A DNA stretch of 35,550 bases. It comes from Nitrospiraceae bacterium. GTDB lineage: Bacteria; Nitrospirota; Nitrospiria; Nitrospirales; Nitrospiraceae. The stretch's first letter is position 1. Each line of letters begins with the position of its first letter. Shown here in pieces: positions 23,189 through 31,722 of the stretch. The notes below the pieces were generated by a model. The model searched no databases. It saw only the letters and a list, made by a program, of their open reading frames with translations, and had not been told where the DNA came from. The position numbers and the translations under genes are program-made. The stretch covers positions 1-35,550 of the forward strand of contig OMJA01000065.1 in assembly GCA_900299245.1 (NCBI GenBank), written 5' to 3'.

Positions 23189-23224
23189 GCCCGTGGTGCA
23201 TTCTCGCGCCACGGGCTTTTTCTT
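23189..23224 (+). terminator. Rho-independent terminator of the propeller gene
   Basis: GCCCGTGGTGC (23189-23199) pairs with GCGCCACGGGC (23206-23216) with one G-T pair and a 6-nt loop, followed by TTTTTCTT. It lies 28 bp after the stop. Confidence 0.9.
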
Positions 23225-23276
23225 GTGCTGGTCGCTCCCTTATAAAGTGGCTTTCCTGGTCATAGAGTCCCTTCTT

Positions 23277-23301
23277 ATGGCGTGGTAAGATTTCACGCCA
23301 T
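23277..23301 (+). promoter_or_regulatory. -10 element inside an 8-bp inverted repeat at the lhr start
   Basis: ATGGCGTG (23277-23284) and CACGCCAT (23294-23301) form a perfect inverted repeat with a 9-nt spacer. Between the arms lies TAAGAT (23286-23291), preceded by TGG (extended -10). The right arm overlaps the ATG at 23300. There is no ribosome site. This could be a leaderless promoter with an operator placed over it, or an RNA hairpin if transcription starts upstream. Confidence 0.45.
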
Positions 23302-26300
23302 GCCGCTCTCTTCTTTTCATCCTCTCATCGCCGAATGGTTCCGGTCGCAGGTTGGGCAGCCGACGGATGTGCAGCGGCAGGCCTGGCCGGCGATTCAGTC
23401 CGGTGCCGATGCGCTGATCGCCGCGCCGACCGGGTCGGGCAAAACGCTTGCGGCGTTTCTCTCCTGCATCGACAGTCTGTTCAAACAAGCTGTCGCTCGT
23501 GAACTCGACGAACACACACAGGTCCTCTACATCTCGCCGCTCAAGGCGCTGAGCAACGATGTCCAGAAAAACCTCCAAAAGCCGCTGGCTGAGATCGGGC
23601 AGCTGGCATTGCAGGCGGGCTTGCTGCTCCCGGAACTGCGGGTGCTGGTACGTACCGGCGATACGCCGATGGCGGACCGGCAGCAGATGCTGAAACGCCC
23701 GCCGCATATCCTCGTGACCACGCCGGAATCCCTCTTCATCCTGCTGACGGCGGAGAAAAGCCGCCGGATGCTGCAGACGGTCCGGACCGTCATCGTCGAC
23801 GAAATTCATGCGCTGGCGCCGAACAAGCGCGGCGCGCATGTGGCGCTGTCGCTGGAACGGCTTGAAGCGCTCACGTTGGTCAAGCCCCAGCATATCGGTT
23901 TATCGGCGACCCAGCGGCCGATCGAACTGGTTGCGGAGTTTCTTGTCGGGGCTCGTCCGCGTCCGGCGATCATCGACGTCGGCCACCGCCGCGAGTTGGA
24001 TCTGGCTGTTGAAGCGCCGAGGGATGAATTGAGCGCCGTGGCGACGAACGCCATCTGGGCCGATGTCTATGATCGTGTCGCTGAGCTCGTTCGGCAGCAT
24101 CGCTCGACGCTGGTGTTTGTGAATACGCGACGCCTGGCCGAGCGGGTTTCGCACTATCTTGAAGAGCGGCTTCAGGATCTCGGCCCTGACGCCGTGGCGG
24201 CGCACCATGGCAGTTTGTCTCGGCAGATCCGTCTGTCGGCGGAAGAGCGATTGAAGACCGGCAAGACGCGCGTCGTGATTGCCACGGCTTCGCTGGAATT
24301 GGGTATCGATGTCGGCACGGTCGATCTCGTGTGCCAGATCGGCTCGCCGCGCGCGATCGCGACCGGGTTGCAGCGAATCGGCCGCGCGGGCCATTGGATC
24401 AGCGCAGTTCCCAAAGGCCGGATCTTTGCCATGACGCGCGATGAATTGCTGGAGTGCGCGGCGCTCGTGCGCGCGATTCGCCGGGGGATGCTGGACCGGA
24501 TCGAGATTCCGTCCGCCCCGCTCGATATTCTGTCCCAGCAGATTGTCGCCGCGGCGGCGAGCCAGGCCTGGACGGAAGACGAGTTGTTTGCACTGTGCCG
24601 CCGGGCCTACTCCTACCGGGATCTTTCCCGGTCCGAGTTCGACGCGGTGCTGCAGATGCTGGCCGACGGGATCGCCACGCAACGGGGGCGGGGGCTGGCC
24701 TATCTGTTTCACGACCGGATCAACCGCCGGATCAAGGGGCGGCGAGGAGCGAGGCTCGCGGCGATCACGTCCGGGGGCGCGATTCCCGATACGGCGAATT
24801 ATGCAGTGGTGGCGGAACCCGATGGCACGGTCGTGGGGTCGGTCGACGAAGACTTTGCCGTCGAGAGTCTGGCCGGGGATATCATGCTGCTGGGCAATAC
24901 GTCCTGGCGCATCAAAGGCATCGAGGCGGGAAAAGTTCGCGTGGAAGATGCGCAGGGAGCGCCGCCCAACATTCCGTTCTGGCGAGGGGAGGCGCCGTCG
25001 CGGACAGCCGAACTATCGTCCGAGGTGGCGGAAATACGGCAGGAGATTGCCGCGCGCGTCTCTTCCTCAGGGACGGCAGTCAGCCATCAGCAGTCAGCCA
25101 TCAGCTGGCTGAAACAGGAATGCGCGCTGGATCAGCGGGGCGCGGAGCAGGCGGTGGCCTATGTGACGACGGGGATCGCCATGCTGGGAACTGTGCCGAC
25201 ACAAGACACGATTATTGCCGAACGGTTTTTTGACGAAAGCGGCGGGATGCAGCTGGTGTTGCATGCCCCGTTCGGCGGCCGGATCAATCGCGCCTGGGGT
25301 CTGGCGCTACGCAAGCGCTTCTGCGTCACCTTCGATTTCGAGTTGCAGGCGGCGGCGACGGATAACGGCCTGGTGATCTCGCTGGGAGAGAAGCACAGTT
25401 TCCCGCTGGAGTCGGTCTTCAGCTATCTCCACTCGAAGTCCGTGCGCGAGGTTTTGATTCAAGCGGTGCTGCTGGCGCCGATGTTCACGACTCGCTGGCG
25501 CTGGAATGCCTCGCGGTCGCTGGCGCTCCTGAGATTTATCCATGGCAAGAAAGTTCCGCCGCAGATCCAACGCATGAAAGCCGAGGACCTGCTGGCCGCC
25601 GTGTTTCCCGATGCGATCGCCTGTCAGGAGAATCTGACCGGGGAGCGGGCCGCGCGGCAGATTCCCGATCATCCGCTGGTGAAAGAGACGCTCCGGGATT
25701 GTCTCACGGAAGCCATGGACCTTGAAGGGCTCACGGCGGTGCTGCAGCGCATCGAGTCCGGGCAGATTCGCTGCATCGCGGTCGATAGTCCGGCGCCTTC
25801 GCCGTTCTCGCACGAAATTCTCAACGCCAATCCCTATGCCTTTCTCGATGATGCGCCGCTGGAAGAGCGCCGTGCGCGTGCAGTGGAGATGCGGCGGACC
25901 CTGCCTCCGGAATTGCTCGGCCAGGTCGGGGCATTGGATCCGGCGGCGATCGAAGAAGTGGAACGGGAGGCCTGGCCGGTCGTGCGTGAGGCCGATGAGT
26001 TGCACGATGCGCTGTTGACCCTCGTGTGGGTTCCCGGCGCGGTCATGGAAAGTTGGTCGTCTCTGCTGCCTCGACTGGTGCAGGATGGGCGCGTGGTTGA
26101 GTTGCCGGCAAGCAGCGCAGCAGGGAACGTCAGAGGATGGGTGGCAGCGGAGAATCGGGAGCGGGTGGCACGATTGCTTGCGGCGGGGGATGACGAAACT
26201 CTCGCCGACGTGGTGCAGGGCTGGATGGAGAGCATCGGCCCGACGACGGTGCCGCAGCTGGCTGATCGACTGCATCTTCCTTTCGAGGGCGTCATGACGG

Positions 26301-27610
26301 CGATGCTGAAATTAGAGTCGCAGGGTCAGGTCCTCCGCGGCCAGTTCAGAGCGCATGCGGGACCCGGCGCCCCGGACTCCTCGCTTTCCGGCATCTCCTC
26401 GTCCGAGTGGTGCCACCGCCGGCTTCTGGCGAGGATTCACCGGTTGACGATCGGCCGGTTACGCAAGGAGATCGAGCCGGTCTCCGCCGCCGAATTCATG
26501 CGGTTTCTGTTCCAGTGGCACCATGTCGCGCCCGGTTCCCGCCAACACGGGGAGGCCGGTCTGACGCAGGTCATCGCCCAACTGGCCGGATTTGAAGCAG
26601 CGGCGTCAGCCTGGGAGCCGCAACTCTTGCGGCTGCGCCTGGCAAAGTATGAACCTGAGTTGCTGGATCGCCTCTGTTTGAGCGGCGCGGTGAGTTGGGG
26701 CCGGCTCTCGCCGCATCCACGGCTGGCCGCCTCGGGTGAGTCCGACAAGGCACGGCGCATCGTACCGACCAGTGTGGCCCCGGTTAGTCTGTTTCCGCGT
26801 GAAGACGGAGACTGGTTGATGGCGGCCTTCGCGGAAGACGGGGCGCAGGCTGGTCCCGATCCCTACGGCCAGCTGAGTACTGTGGCTCAGGATCTCCGCC
26901 GGGCATTGCAGGAGCGTGGCGCCAGCTTCTTTGCGGATCTCGTGAGACTGACCGGTCATTTGCCGGCTGAAGTTGAAACCGGGCTGTGGGAACTTGTCGC
27001 GGCCGGTCTGGTGACGGCCGACGGGTTCGACAACCTTCGCGCACTCATGGATCCGCGCCGCCGCCGTGCCGAAGGACGGGAGCGGGCGCGCCGGCCTCGA
27101 CATACAGCGGGCCGCTGGTCGCTGCTCCGCAACGCCGCGCAGCATTCAGCGCCCGCCACTCGGCGTGTTTCGGCCGAGGCTGTCGCACGCCAGCTCTTGC
27201 GGCGGTACGGGGTGGTCTTTCGCGACTTGCTGGTGCGTGAGTCGTTGGTGCAGTCATGGCGGGATCTGGCCGTGGTGTACCGGAAGTTGGAACTGCAAGG
27301 GGAACTGCGCGGCGGGCGGTTTGTCTCGGGATTTGTCGGCGAGCAGTTTGCGTTGCCGGAAGCCGTCGAAGCGTTGCGGGCGCTACGCAAGTCTGTGAAC
27401 GGTTCTGCGGCGGGGCATGAGATCAAAGTGTCAGCGTCAGATCCGTTGAATCTCCTCGGAATCGTGCTCCCCGGCCCGCGTGTTCCCGCCGTGCCGTCCA
27501 ATTTCATCGTGTTCCGCGACGGCGTGGCGGTGCGCACGGTCACGGCAAAAGATACGTCAGAGATGCCTGCTCACGCGGTGAGCCGCTTAGGCCGGACTCC
27601 GCTCGGATAA
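23300..27610 (+). CDS. lhr: Large ATP-dependent helicase Lhr
   Basis: A 1436-residue superfamily 2 helicase, close to the ~1500 residues of bacterial Lhr. It has Walker A APTGSGKT (42-49), motif Ia YISPLKALSNDVQ, motif II DEIH (167-170), motif III GLSATQRP, motif V TASLELGIDVGTVDLV and motif VI ATGLQRIGRAGH. Winged-helix and Lhr-core domains follow, with the family segments NTSWRIKGIEAGKVRVEDAQG, PFWRGEAPSRTAEL and FGGRINRAWGLAL. The ~500-residue Lhr C-terminal part continues to the end (LDPAAIEEVEREAWPVVREADEL and on). Bacterial Lhr is a 3'-5' single-stranded DNA translocase that prefers RNA:DNA hybrids, linked to DNA repair. A short repeat-derived insertion lies in the linker near residue 594. 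Expressed alone, apparently leaderless. Confidence 0.95.
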   Translation: MPLSSFHPLIAEWFRSQVGQPTDVQRQAWPAIQSGADALIAAPTGSGKTLAAFLSCIDSLFKQAVARELDEHTQVLYISPLKALSNDVQKNLQKPLAEIGQLALQAGLLLPELRVLVRTGDTPMADRQQMLKRPPHILVTTPESLFILLTAEKSRRMLQTVRTVIVDEIHALAPNKRGAHVALSLERLEALTLVKPQHIGLSATQRPIELVAEFLVGARPRPAIIDVGHRRELDLAVEAPRDELSAVATNAIWADVYDRVAELVRQHRSTLVFVNTRRLAERVSHYLEERLQDLGPDAVAAHHGSLSRQIRLSAEERLKTGKTRVVIATASLELGIDVGTVDLVCQIGSPRAIATGLQRIGRAGHWISAVPKGRIFAMTRDELLECAALVRAIRRGMLDRIEIPSAPLDILSQQIVAAAASQAWTEDELFALCRRAYSYRDLSRSEFDAVLQMLADGIATQRGRGLAYLFHDRINRRIKGRRGARLAAITSGGAIPDTANYAVVAEPDGTVVGSVDEDFAVESLAGDIMLLGNTSWRIKGIEAGKVRVEDAQGAPPNIPFWRGEAPSRTAELSSEVAEIRQEIAARVSSSGTAVSHQQSAISWLKQECALDQRGAEQAVAYVTTGIAMLGTVPTQDTIIAERFFDESGGMQLVLHAPFGGRINRAWGLALRKRFCVTFDFELQAAATDNGLVISLGEKHSFPLESVFSYLHSKSVREVLIQAVLLAPMFTTRWRWNASRSLALLRFIHGKKVPPQIQRMKAEDLLAAVFPDAIACQENLTGERAARQIPDHPLVKETLRDCLTEAMDLEGLTAVLQRIESGQIRCIAVDSPAPSPFSHEILNANPYAFLDDAPLEERRARAVEMRRTLPPELLGQVGALDPAAIEEVEREAWPVVREADELHDALLTLVWVPGAVMESWSSLLPRLVQDGRVVELPASSAAGNVRGWVAAENRERVARLLAAGDDETLADVVQGWMESIGPTTVPQLADRLHLPFEGVMTAMLKLESQGQVLRGQFRAHAGPGAPDSSLSGISSSEWCHRRLLARIHRLTIGRLRKEIEPVSAAEFMRFLFQWHHVAPGSRQHGEAGLTQVIAQLAGFEAAASAWEPQLLRLRLAKYEPELLDRLCLSGAVSWGRLSPHPRLAASGESDKARRIVPTSVAPVSLFPREDGDWLMAAFAEDGAQAGPDPYGQLSTVAQDLRRALQERGASFFADLVRLTGHLPAEVETGLWELVAAGLVTADGFDNLRALMDPRRRRAEGRERARRPRHTAGRWSLLRNAAQHSAPATRRVSAEAVARQLLRRYGVVFRDLLVRESLVQSWRDLAVVYRKLELQGELRGGRFVSGFVGEQFALPEAVEALRALRKSVNGSAAGHEIKVSASDPLNLLGIVLPGPRVPAVPSNFIVFRDGVAVRTVTAKDTSEMPAHAVSRLGRTPLG
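25077..25106 (+). repeat. Short direct repeat in the Lhr linker
   Basis: The 14-mer CAGTCAGCCATCAG is present twice in tandem (about 25077-25104), encoding a low-conservation TAVSHQQSAIS stretch between the Lhr core segments. CAGTCAGCCATCAG-type arrays are scattered simple repeats in many genomes. Confidence 0.6.
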
Positions 27611-27660
27611 ATCCCCAGGATGGAGCCGCATCCCGGGAGTAAGGAATGAAAAAACGGCGG

Positions 27661-28515
27661 CTAGGGTGGAATGGCGAGCAGGGGCGAGCGGGCGCCGCGC
27701 AGCACACGTTCGGTTACGCTGCCTCGCATCAAGTCGAGCAGAGAATGCTGCTTGGCCGTGGTCATCACGATCAGATCGACGTCGAAGTCCGCACCCATCC
27801 CGAGAATGACATCCACGACATTGCCCCGGCAGGTCATCGTGTGCCAGAGCCAGCCGTTCCGGCTGGGGTATTTGATGGACTGCAGCGTTTCGTCTTCCCC
27901 GACATGCACGACGACGACCGTCAGATTGTCGCAGCCTAACGCCGCCGCCAGTTGTGCGGTGGTGTCGATGGCGAGCTGCGGGTTGGATTCGGCGCTGAGG
28001 GGAACCAGGACGCGGCGGAGTTTCGGTTGACCGGAGTCTTTGACCACGAACCCCTCGACATGCGTCGGGACGAACAACGTGGCCGCGTGACTCTCGCGGG
28101 CGACCGGCTCTGCCACAGTCTGATGCTGCCAGCGAGCCAGCCCCTCATGTTGGTTGGTCGACATCACGAGCAGATCGGCCGGATGTTTGCTGAGATATTG
28201 CAGAATCCCTTCCGTCGGGTTCTTGGCCACTGTGCGGGTCTTCTTAATGGTGATGCCGAGTTCGCTGACCTGGGTCCTGGGACTTCCCTGGGGCAGGAGC
28301 CCCCATTGCTCGAGAATGGGGCGGACTTTGGGGAAGTCTTCGAAGTTCTTGCGGGCAACATCGGGATCGACATGCATGATGGACAGCTCGCTGTGCAGCG
28401 CGAGGGCCAGCTTCACGGCATGGACCAGAGCGGTATGACTGTCATCGGAGAAATCCGATGGATGGATGATCCGTCGATAGGCGAGTGTGGCTGCCGGTGC
28501 CGTCGAGGTCGTCAT
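27661..28515 (-). CDS. Universal stress protein with two tandem UspA domains
   Basis: A 284-residue cytosolic protein. Domain 1 spans about 12-155, with RRIIHPSDFSDDSHTALVHAV and the nucleotide-binding-like ILQYLSKHPADLLVMST. Domain 2 spans about 165-283, with LRRVLVPLSAESNPQLAID, DVDLIVMTTAKQHSLLDLMRGSVTERVLR and a final SPLLAIP. The family binds ATP or other ligands in many members, but the canonical G-2x-G-9x-G(S/T) loop is altered in both halves here. Its ATG overlaps the stop of the upstream lipoprotein gene (TAATG), so the two are translationally coupled. Role probably in stress or energy-limitation response. Confidence 0.92.
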   Translation of the reverse strand: MTTSTAPAATLAYRRIIHPSDFSDDSHTALVHAVKLALALHSELSIMHVDPDVARKNFEDFPKVRPILEQWGLLPQGSPRTQVSELGITIKKTRTVAKNPTEGILQYLSKHPADLLVMSTNQHEGLARWQHQTVAEPVARESHAATLFVPTHVEGFVVKDSGQPKLRRVLVPLSAESNPQLAIDTTAQLAAALGCDNLTVVVVHVGEDETLQSIKYPSRNGWLWHTMTCRGNVVDVILGMGADFDVDLIVMTTAKQHSLLDLMRGSVTERVLRGARSPLLAIPP

Positions 28516-28958
28516 TATCGTTCCAGGGCCAGATCTGCCGCGTCGGACCGGAACGGCCGGGCGGTTTCATTGAGTACGGACAGCCAGGCTGCGGGCGTGT
28601 GCGCGGCTCCGTCCAGATCGCGCGCGTAGCGTGATTGAGCGGCTTCGCCGTAGGCGGGTTGCTGATGCGCCGGCACCCCCAGGAGCGTGCCGAGCGAAGT
28701 CAGATATTCGCCGTGTCCCGCCGCCAGATCCCGCTGCAGGTTGCTCTGATTATCGGTCACAAAGGCGATGGCTTTATATTGGGGCTTGAGCAGCCCGTCT
28801 TCCGTCACCCAGCTATGAGCGGAGGAGGTCGTGCCGGTCATATTCGACGTGGTATCGGTTGTCTGCTGAAGAGTCGCTTTGAGGGTGCATCCGCCGGTCG
28901 CCAGAAGCACAGCCAGGCCGGCGGCGGCGAAGGCTGCGGAGGAGGACCATGTGCGCAT
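28515..28958 (-). CDS. DUF3015-like lipoprotein
   Basis: A 147-residue lipoprotein; AAGGAG precedes the ATG. The signal ends in the lipobox LATGGC (Cys24). The mature protein has TTDTTSNMTGTTSS followed by KAIAFVTDNQSNLQRDLAAG, HGEYLTSLGTLLGV and the C-terminal YGEAAQSRYARDL. The order of a Thr/Ser-rich strand, a FV..N...L..D.A.G.GE.L..L core and a late helix resembles DUF3015 as I know it from proteobacteria. It lacks the Cys residues of the typical N-terminal part, so it is a divergent member or a look-alike. Coupled to the UspA gene. Confidence 0.75.
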   Translation of the reverse strand: MRTWSSSAAFAAAGLAVLLATGGCTLKATLQQTTDTTSNMTGTTSSAHSWVTEDGLLKPQYKAIAFVTDNQSNLQRDLAAGHGEYLTSLGTLLGVPAHQQPAYGEAAQSRYARDLDGAAHTPAAWLSVLNETARPFRSDAADLALER

Positions 28959-29019
28959 CGCGTGTCTCCTTGGGGTATTCGTCGGTTAACGGCCGGGGTA
29001 TCGCGAATATTTCAGTCGA

Positions 29020-29028
29020 ATATAGCAT
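29020..29028 (-). promoter_or_regulatory. Candidate extended -10 for the lipoprotein-usp operon
   Basis: On the minus strand TGCTATATT (29028-29020) is an extended -10. Initiation near 29013 would give a ~55-nt leader that contains AAGGAG. Confidence 0.4.
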
Positions 29029-29110
29029 AGCCCCACTAAAGATAATCTAGTACTCGCCGATAAGGGGGCCAAGACCAGACGCACTTCACTCCGGGACTCA
29101 GGAGCATTCT

Positions 29111-30151
29111 ATGTCAGTTGCCGCCGTTACCCAACCGAATCCGTCGAATCTGTTTCAAACTCCGGTATCCACTGCGGCCGGTACGCAGCGGCTGGATACG
29201 AAGGTGTCGGCGATTACGGCGGCGGCCGACCTGACCGGCCGGCTGAGCGTCACGACGGCCGAGGGCGATAAGATTACGCTGACGGCCGACTTTGAAGCCC
29301 GCTTTCAGGCCTTGAATTACCAGGGGCAGATCCAGACCGATGCCGGCACGGCGCAGGTCAGCGCCAAAAGTATCGAAGCCTCGTTGAGCAAGCAATATGG
29401 CGTGACGGTCGAGGGCGATCTCAACGAGCAGGAACTGAATGATCTCGAAAAACTCTTCCGCAAGGTAAGCGGCATTTTCAATAAGTATTTCCGCGGGCAG
29501 GACGATGAGGCGCTGGCTAAGACGGCGAAGCTGGCCGACAAGTTCGGAGGGTTGTCCTCGCTGTCCAGCCTGGATTTAAGCGTCAGTGTTGAGCGGTCTG
29601 TGACGGTCGTCGCGGCTCAAATCGCGTCCGATGTCACCGGACAACCGGCGGTGCCGGCGAATTCCGCAACGCCATCAGCGGTGGAAGCTACCCCGGGTGC
29701 GGCGTCTTCGACGACTGCGGCGATCCCGCCGTCGTCAACCGATACCACGGCGCCCACCCAGCCTTCGACCGATGCGGCGGCTTCGGCAGCGGATTCGACC
29801 GTCCATCTCGTGGCGCCGGCGCCGGACGCGTCGCAGCCGAAGTCGCTGGTGCAGCAGGTATTGGATGCGCTCGAAGAGACGAAGGTGGAGTCGCAGAAGG
29901 TCCGCAAGTATCTGCCGGACTTCCTCAAGCGGCTGCGCGAGGATCTGAGCAAAGAGTTGAGCGGTGATCGTGCCCAGAATCCTCAGGCGTCCCCTGCCGG
30001 ACAGCCGGACGCTCCGGCAGCCGCTCCTGCGACACCGGCTGTGGGTCAACCGGAGTCTCCGTCTGGCACTCCAGCTTCGACCGTAAGCAGTCTGGTGTTT
30101 GCGTACCAGTCCGTGCGACAGACGTCATTCTCCCTTTCCATCAGGAGTTAG
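29111..30151 (+). CDS. Hypothetical protein with Ala/Pro/Ser/Thr-rich central region
   Basis: A 346-residue protein with no signal peptide or membrane helix; AGGAG lies 6 nt before the ATG. An N-terminal ~160 residues are folded-looking: LTGRLSVTTAEGDKITLTADF, then a helical VEGDLNEQELNDLEKLFRKV, SGIFNKYFRGQDDEALAKTA and LSSLDLSVSVERSVTV. A low-complexity Ala/Pro/Ser/Thr stretch covers about 180-245. A helical segment (LVQQVLDALEETKVESQKVR, YLPDFLKRLREDLSKEL) and a second Pro/Ala-rich tail follow. It ends VFAYQSVRQTSFSLSIRS. Similar SVTTxxGDxVTL plus helix architectures occur in uncharacterised proteins of proteobacteria, sometimes beside motility genes, but I cannot name the family. Repeat copy B begins 4 bp after its stop. 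Confidence 0.8.
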   Translation: MSVAAVTQPNPSNLFQTPVSTAAGTQRLDTKVSAITAAADLTGRLSVTTAEGDKITLTADFEARFQALNYQGQIQTDAGTAQVSAKSIEASLSKQYGVTVEGDLNEQELNDLEKLFRKVSGIFNKYFRGQDDEALAKTAKLADKFGGLSSLSSLDLSVSVERSVTVVAAQIASDVTGQPAVPANSATPSAVEATPGAASSTTAAIPPSSTDTTAPTQPSTDAAASAADSTVHLVAPAPDASQPKSLVQQVLDALEETKVESQKVRKYLPDFLKRLREDLSKELSGDRAQNPQASPAGQPDAPAAAPATPAVGQPESPSGTPASTVSSLVFAYQSVRQTSFSLSIRS

Positions 30152-30154
30152 TCG

Positions 30155-30277
30155 CAGGATGCTCAAAAAGGCTGTCCAGCAAGGCCGCAGCGAGTGAAGG
30201 CCCGAGGCGTACCCAGTGGGTACGTGGAGAGTCTGAACGATGCGAGAACGAAGCTGGCAGACTTTTTCAGCATTCTG
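30155..30277. repeat. Interspersed inverted-repeat element, copy B
   Basis: A 123-bp element 4 bp after the preceding stop. Arms CAGGATGCTCAAAAAG (30155-30170) and CTTTTTCAGCATTCTG (30262-30277) pair at 14 of 16 positions. An inner palindrome CGTACCC/GGGTACG (30208-30224) has a 3-nt loop. It shares its whole plan with the reverse complement of copy A at 20966-21090: CCAGCAAGGCCGCA, the palindrome, GCGAGAACG, then GCTGG. Like copy A it sits between convergent genes. Confidence 0.72.
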
Positions 30278-30321
30278 CTAGGGCAAGAAGCGTCAGCCTT
30301 CGGGTTGGCGTTAGGCGAGAC

Positions 30322-30354
30322 ACGGCGCGGCTTGGTGATCCCAGGCCGCGCCGT
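30322..30354. terminator. Hairpin between convergent genes
   Basis: ACGGCGCGGCTTGG (30322-30335) pairs with CCAGGCCGCGCCGT (30341-30354), 14 bp with one G-T pair and a 5-nt loop. No T-run follows on either strand, so it is at best a weak terminator. It ends 18 bp before the stop of the minus-strand fusion gene. Confidence 0.45.
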
Positions 30355-30372
30355 TGTCGTGTGCGGCGGGTA

Positions 30373-31722
30373 TTAGTTCGCCCACAACTGCTGATACCAC
30401 TTTTTCCCGTCGCCGGCCGGCACTGCGGTGATGTGCATCTGTTTGCGGATTTCTCCGATATTCCAGCCCGTCAACGTCGCCAGCGTCTGCGCTTCCTTCT
30501 CATAGCGATCGCGGAGCTGCTGCCGGTACGCAGTCGCCGCCGGACACTCGTCCATCCCCGTCCAGGGGTGGCGAAGGATGTAGCGGGCCTGGAAGTTCGA
30601 CCGGTCAGGAGTTTCCTGGAACATCAGGTCTTCGGGAAAGTGCGCCGCATCGTAGCGGACATGCAGCCGGGTAAGAAACACGTTCTGCGCCATCGGCAGG
30701 CTCAGCCCTTTTCCAGCCCGTACATTCTGATCCTGCCAGAACACGCCGAGCCCGCGCAGCTCGTCGGCGGAGAGGGGATTCGCCGCGCAGGGATCGCACC
30801 AGTTCATGTCCCAGGCATATTCCAGAAACACGCCGCGCTCGCTCTCGCGCTTCACCTGTTGCGTGAAGAGGTCGCGGTAAAAGTCTCCGAACTTGTCCTT
30901 CACGTAGAGAGGGATCTCCTGCGCTTCCGGCAAGCGGACCGTGCGGTAGTTCGTGGTCTCGACGCGGCCCTGCTTGGTCAGGAAGTAGATAAAGAGCTCC
31001 TGCGCCCCGTCGGCATTCACCGTACCGAGGCGAATCGGCAGCATAAATCTCGGCGACTCGAAGGCGATCTGCAGCGGCCGCAGATGCGTGAGGCCCAGCC
31101 TGGCCTGCTCGCCCAGGTTGACCTTGGCCACGAAGAACTTGAGATTCTGTTTCAGGTAGCTGTGCAGGACGGCCGAAGCCCCGGCGGGAATTTTGTAGCC
31201 GTTCTCCGCCAGCCAGGTTTCAAGCCCGGCGCTCTCCTTTGCGGATAGAATCAGAATGTCGTATTCGCCGATGAGATACTGCGCCTCAACCGTGACGCCC
31301 AACACCTGATCCCGATCGCGTTTGGCTTCGGCGGCAGGGGCCATGCTTTTCATGGCGCCCAGCCGGTCCTGGAACATATCGTAGCGCCGGCAGGGATTCT
31401 CGTCGAAGTATTCCACCAGCCGGGGGGCCGAATAGTCGGCCAGATGTTTGAGCACGGCCGGATCGCCGATGTGGATCTGTTCTTTTTCCAGCACCACCGG
31501 CACCGGCACGACCATCGCAAATTCCTTCACATCGCCTTTGAAGTCGTTGGCCATCGTGATGACCGTCTTGTTGTCATGGCGGGCGATGGCGACTTCCGAC
31601 GCTTTATTGAACAGCTTCGTATCGGCTTTGCCGACATAGAAACCGCAAAACGCCGAGGCGTCGCTGCTCCAGAGCAGCAGCCCGAACAGGAGCGTGAAGA
31701 GCGAACCGGTAACACGTCGCAT
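30373..31722 (-). CDS. DUF2330 exported protein, internal start within the fused frame
   Basis: A 449-residue protein starting at an internal ATG (31722) with AAGGAGG 5 nt upstream, one of the best ribosome sites in the window. A signal peptide (MRRVTGSLFTLLFGLLLWSS, cleavage near DASAF) precedes the DUF2330 domain. Its marks are FCGFYVGKADTKLFNKASEV, TVITMANDFKGDVKEFAMVV and VPVVLEKEQIHIGD. Further pairs are LIGEYDILILSAKESAGLETW and FESPRFMLPIRLG. Near the C-terminus lies a CDPC motif in WDMNWCDPCAANPLS. DUF2330 proteins are exported and uncharacterised. Independent translation is the likely main product, since the signal peptide needs a free N-terminus for normal export. Confidence 0.85.
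   Translation of the reverse strand: MRRVTGSLFTLLFGLLLWSSDASAFCGFYVGKADTKLFNKASEVAIARHDNKTVITMANDFKGDVKEFAMVVPVPVVLEKEQIHIGDPAVLKHLADYSAPRLVEYFDENPCRRYDMFQDRLGAMKSMAPAAEAKRDRDQVLGVTVEAQYLIGEYDILILSAKESAGLETWLAENGYKIPAGASAVLHSYLKQNLKFFVAKVNLGEQARLGLTHLRPLQIAFESPRFMLPIRLGTVNADGAQELFIYFLTKQGRVETTNYRTVRLPEAQEIPLYVKDKFGDFYRDLFTQQVKRESERGVFLEYAWDMNWCDPCAANPLSADELRGLGVFWQDQNVRAGKGLSLPMAQNVFLTRLHVRYDAAHFPEDLMFQETPDRSNFQARYILRHPWTGMDECPAATAYRQQLRDRYEKEAQTLATLTGWNIGEIRKQMHITAVPAGDGKKWYQQLWAN

Noticed and set aside
24454-25233. 259-codon plus-strand frame inside lhr
   Set aside because: Out-of-frame shadow of a gene with complete helicase motifs.
27611-27660. Possible terminator between lhr and the usp gene
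   Set aside because: CCCAGGATG/CATCCCGGG can pair only with a mismatch, and neither strand has a convincing T-run.
30361-31248. 295-codon plus-strand frame
   Set aside because: Antisense of the DUF2330 gene; composition is typical of a shadow frame and no start site is seen.
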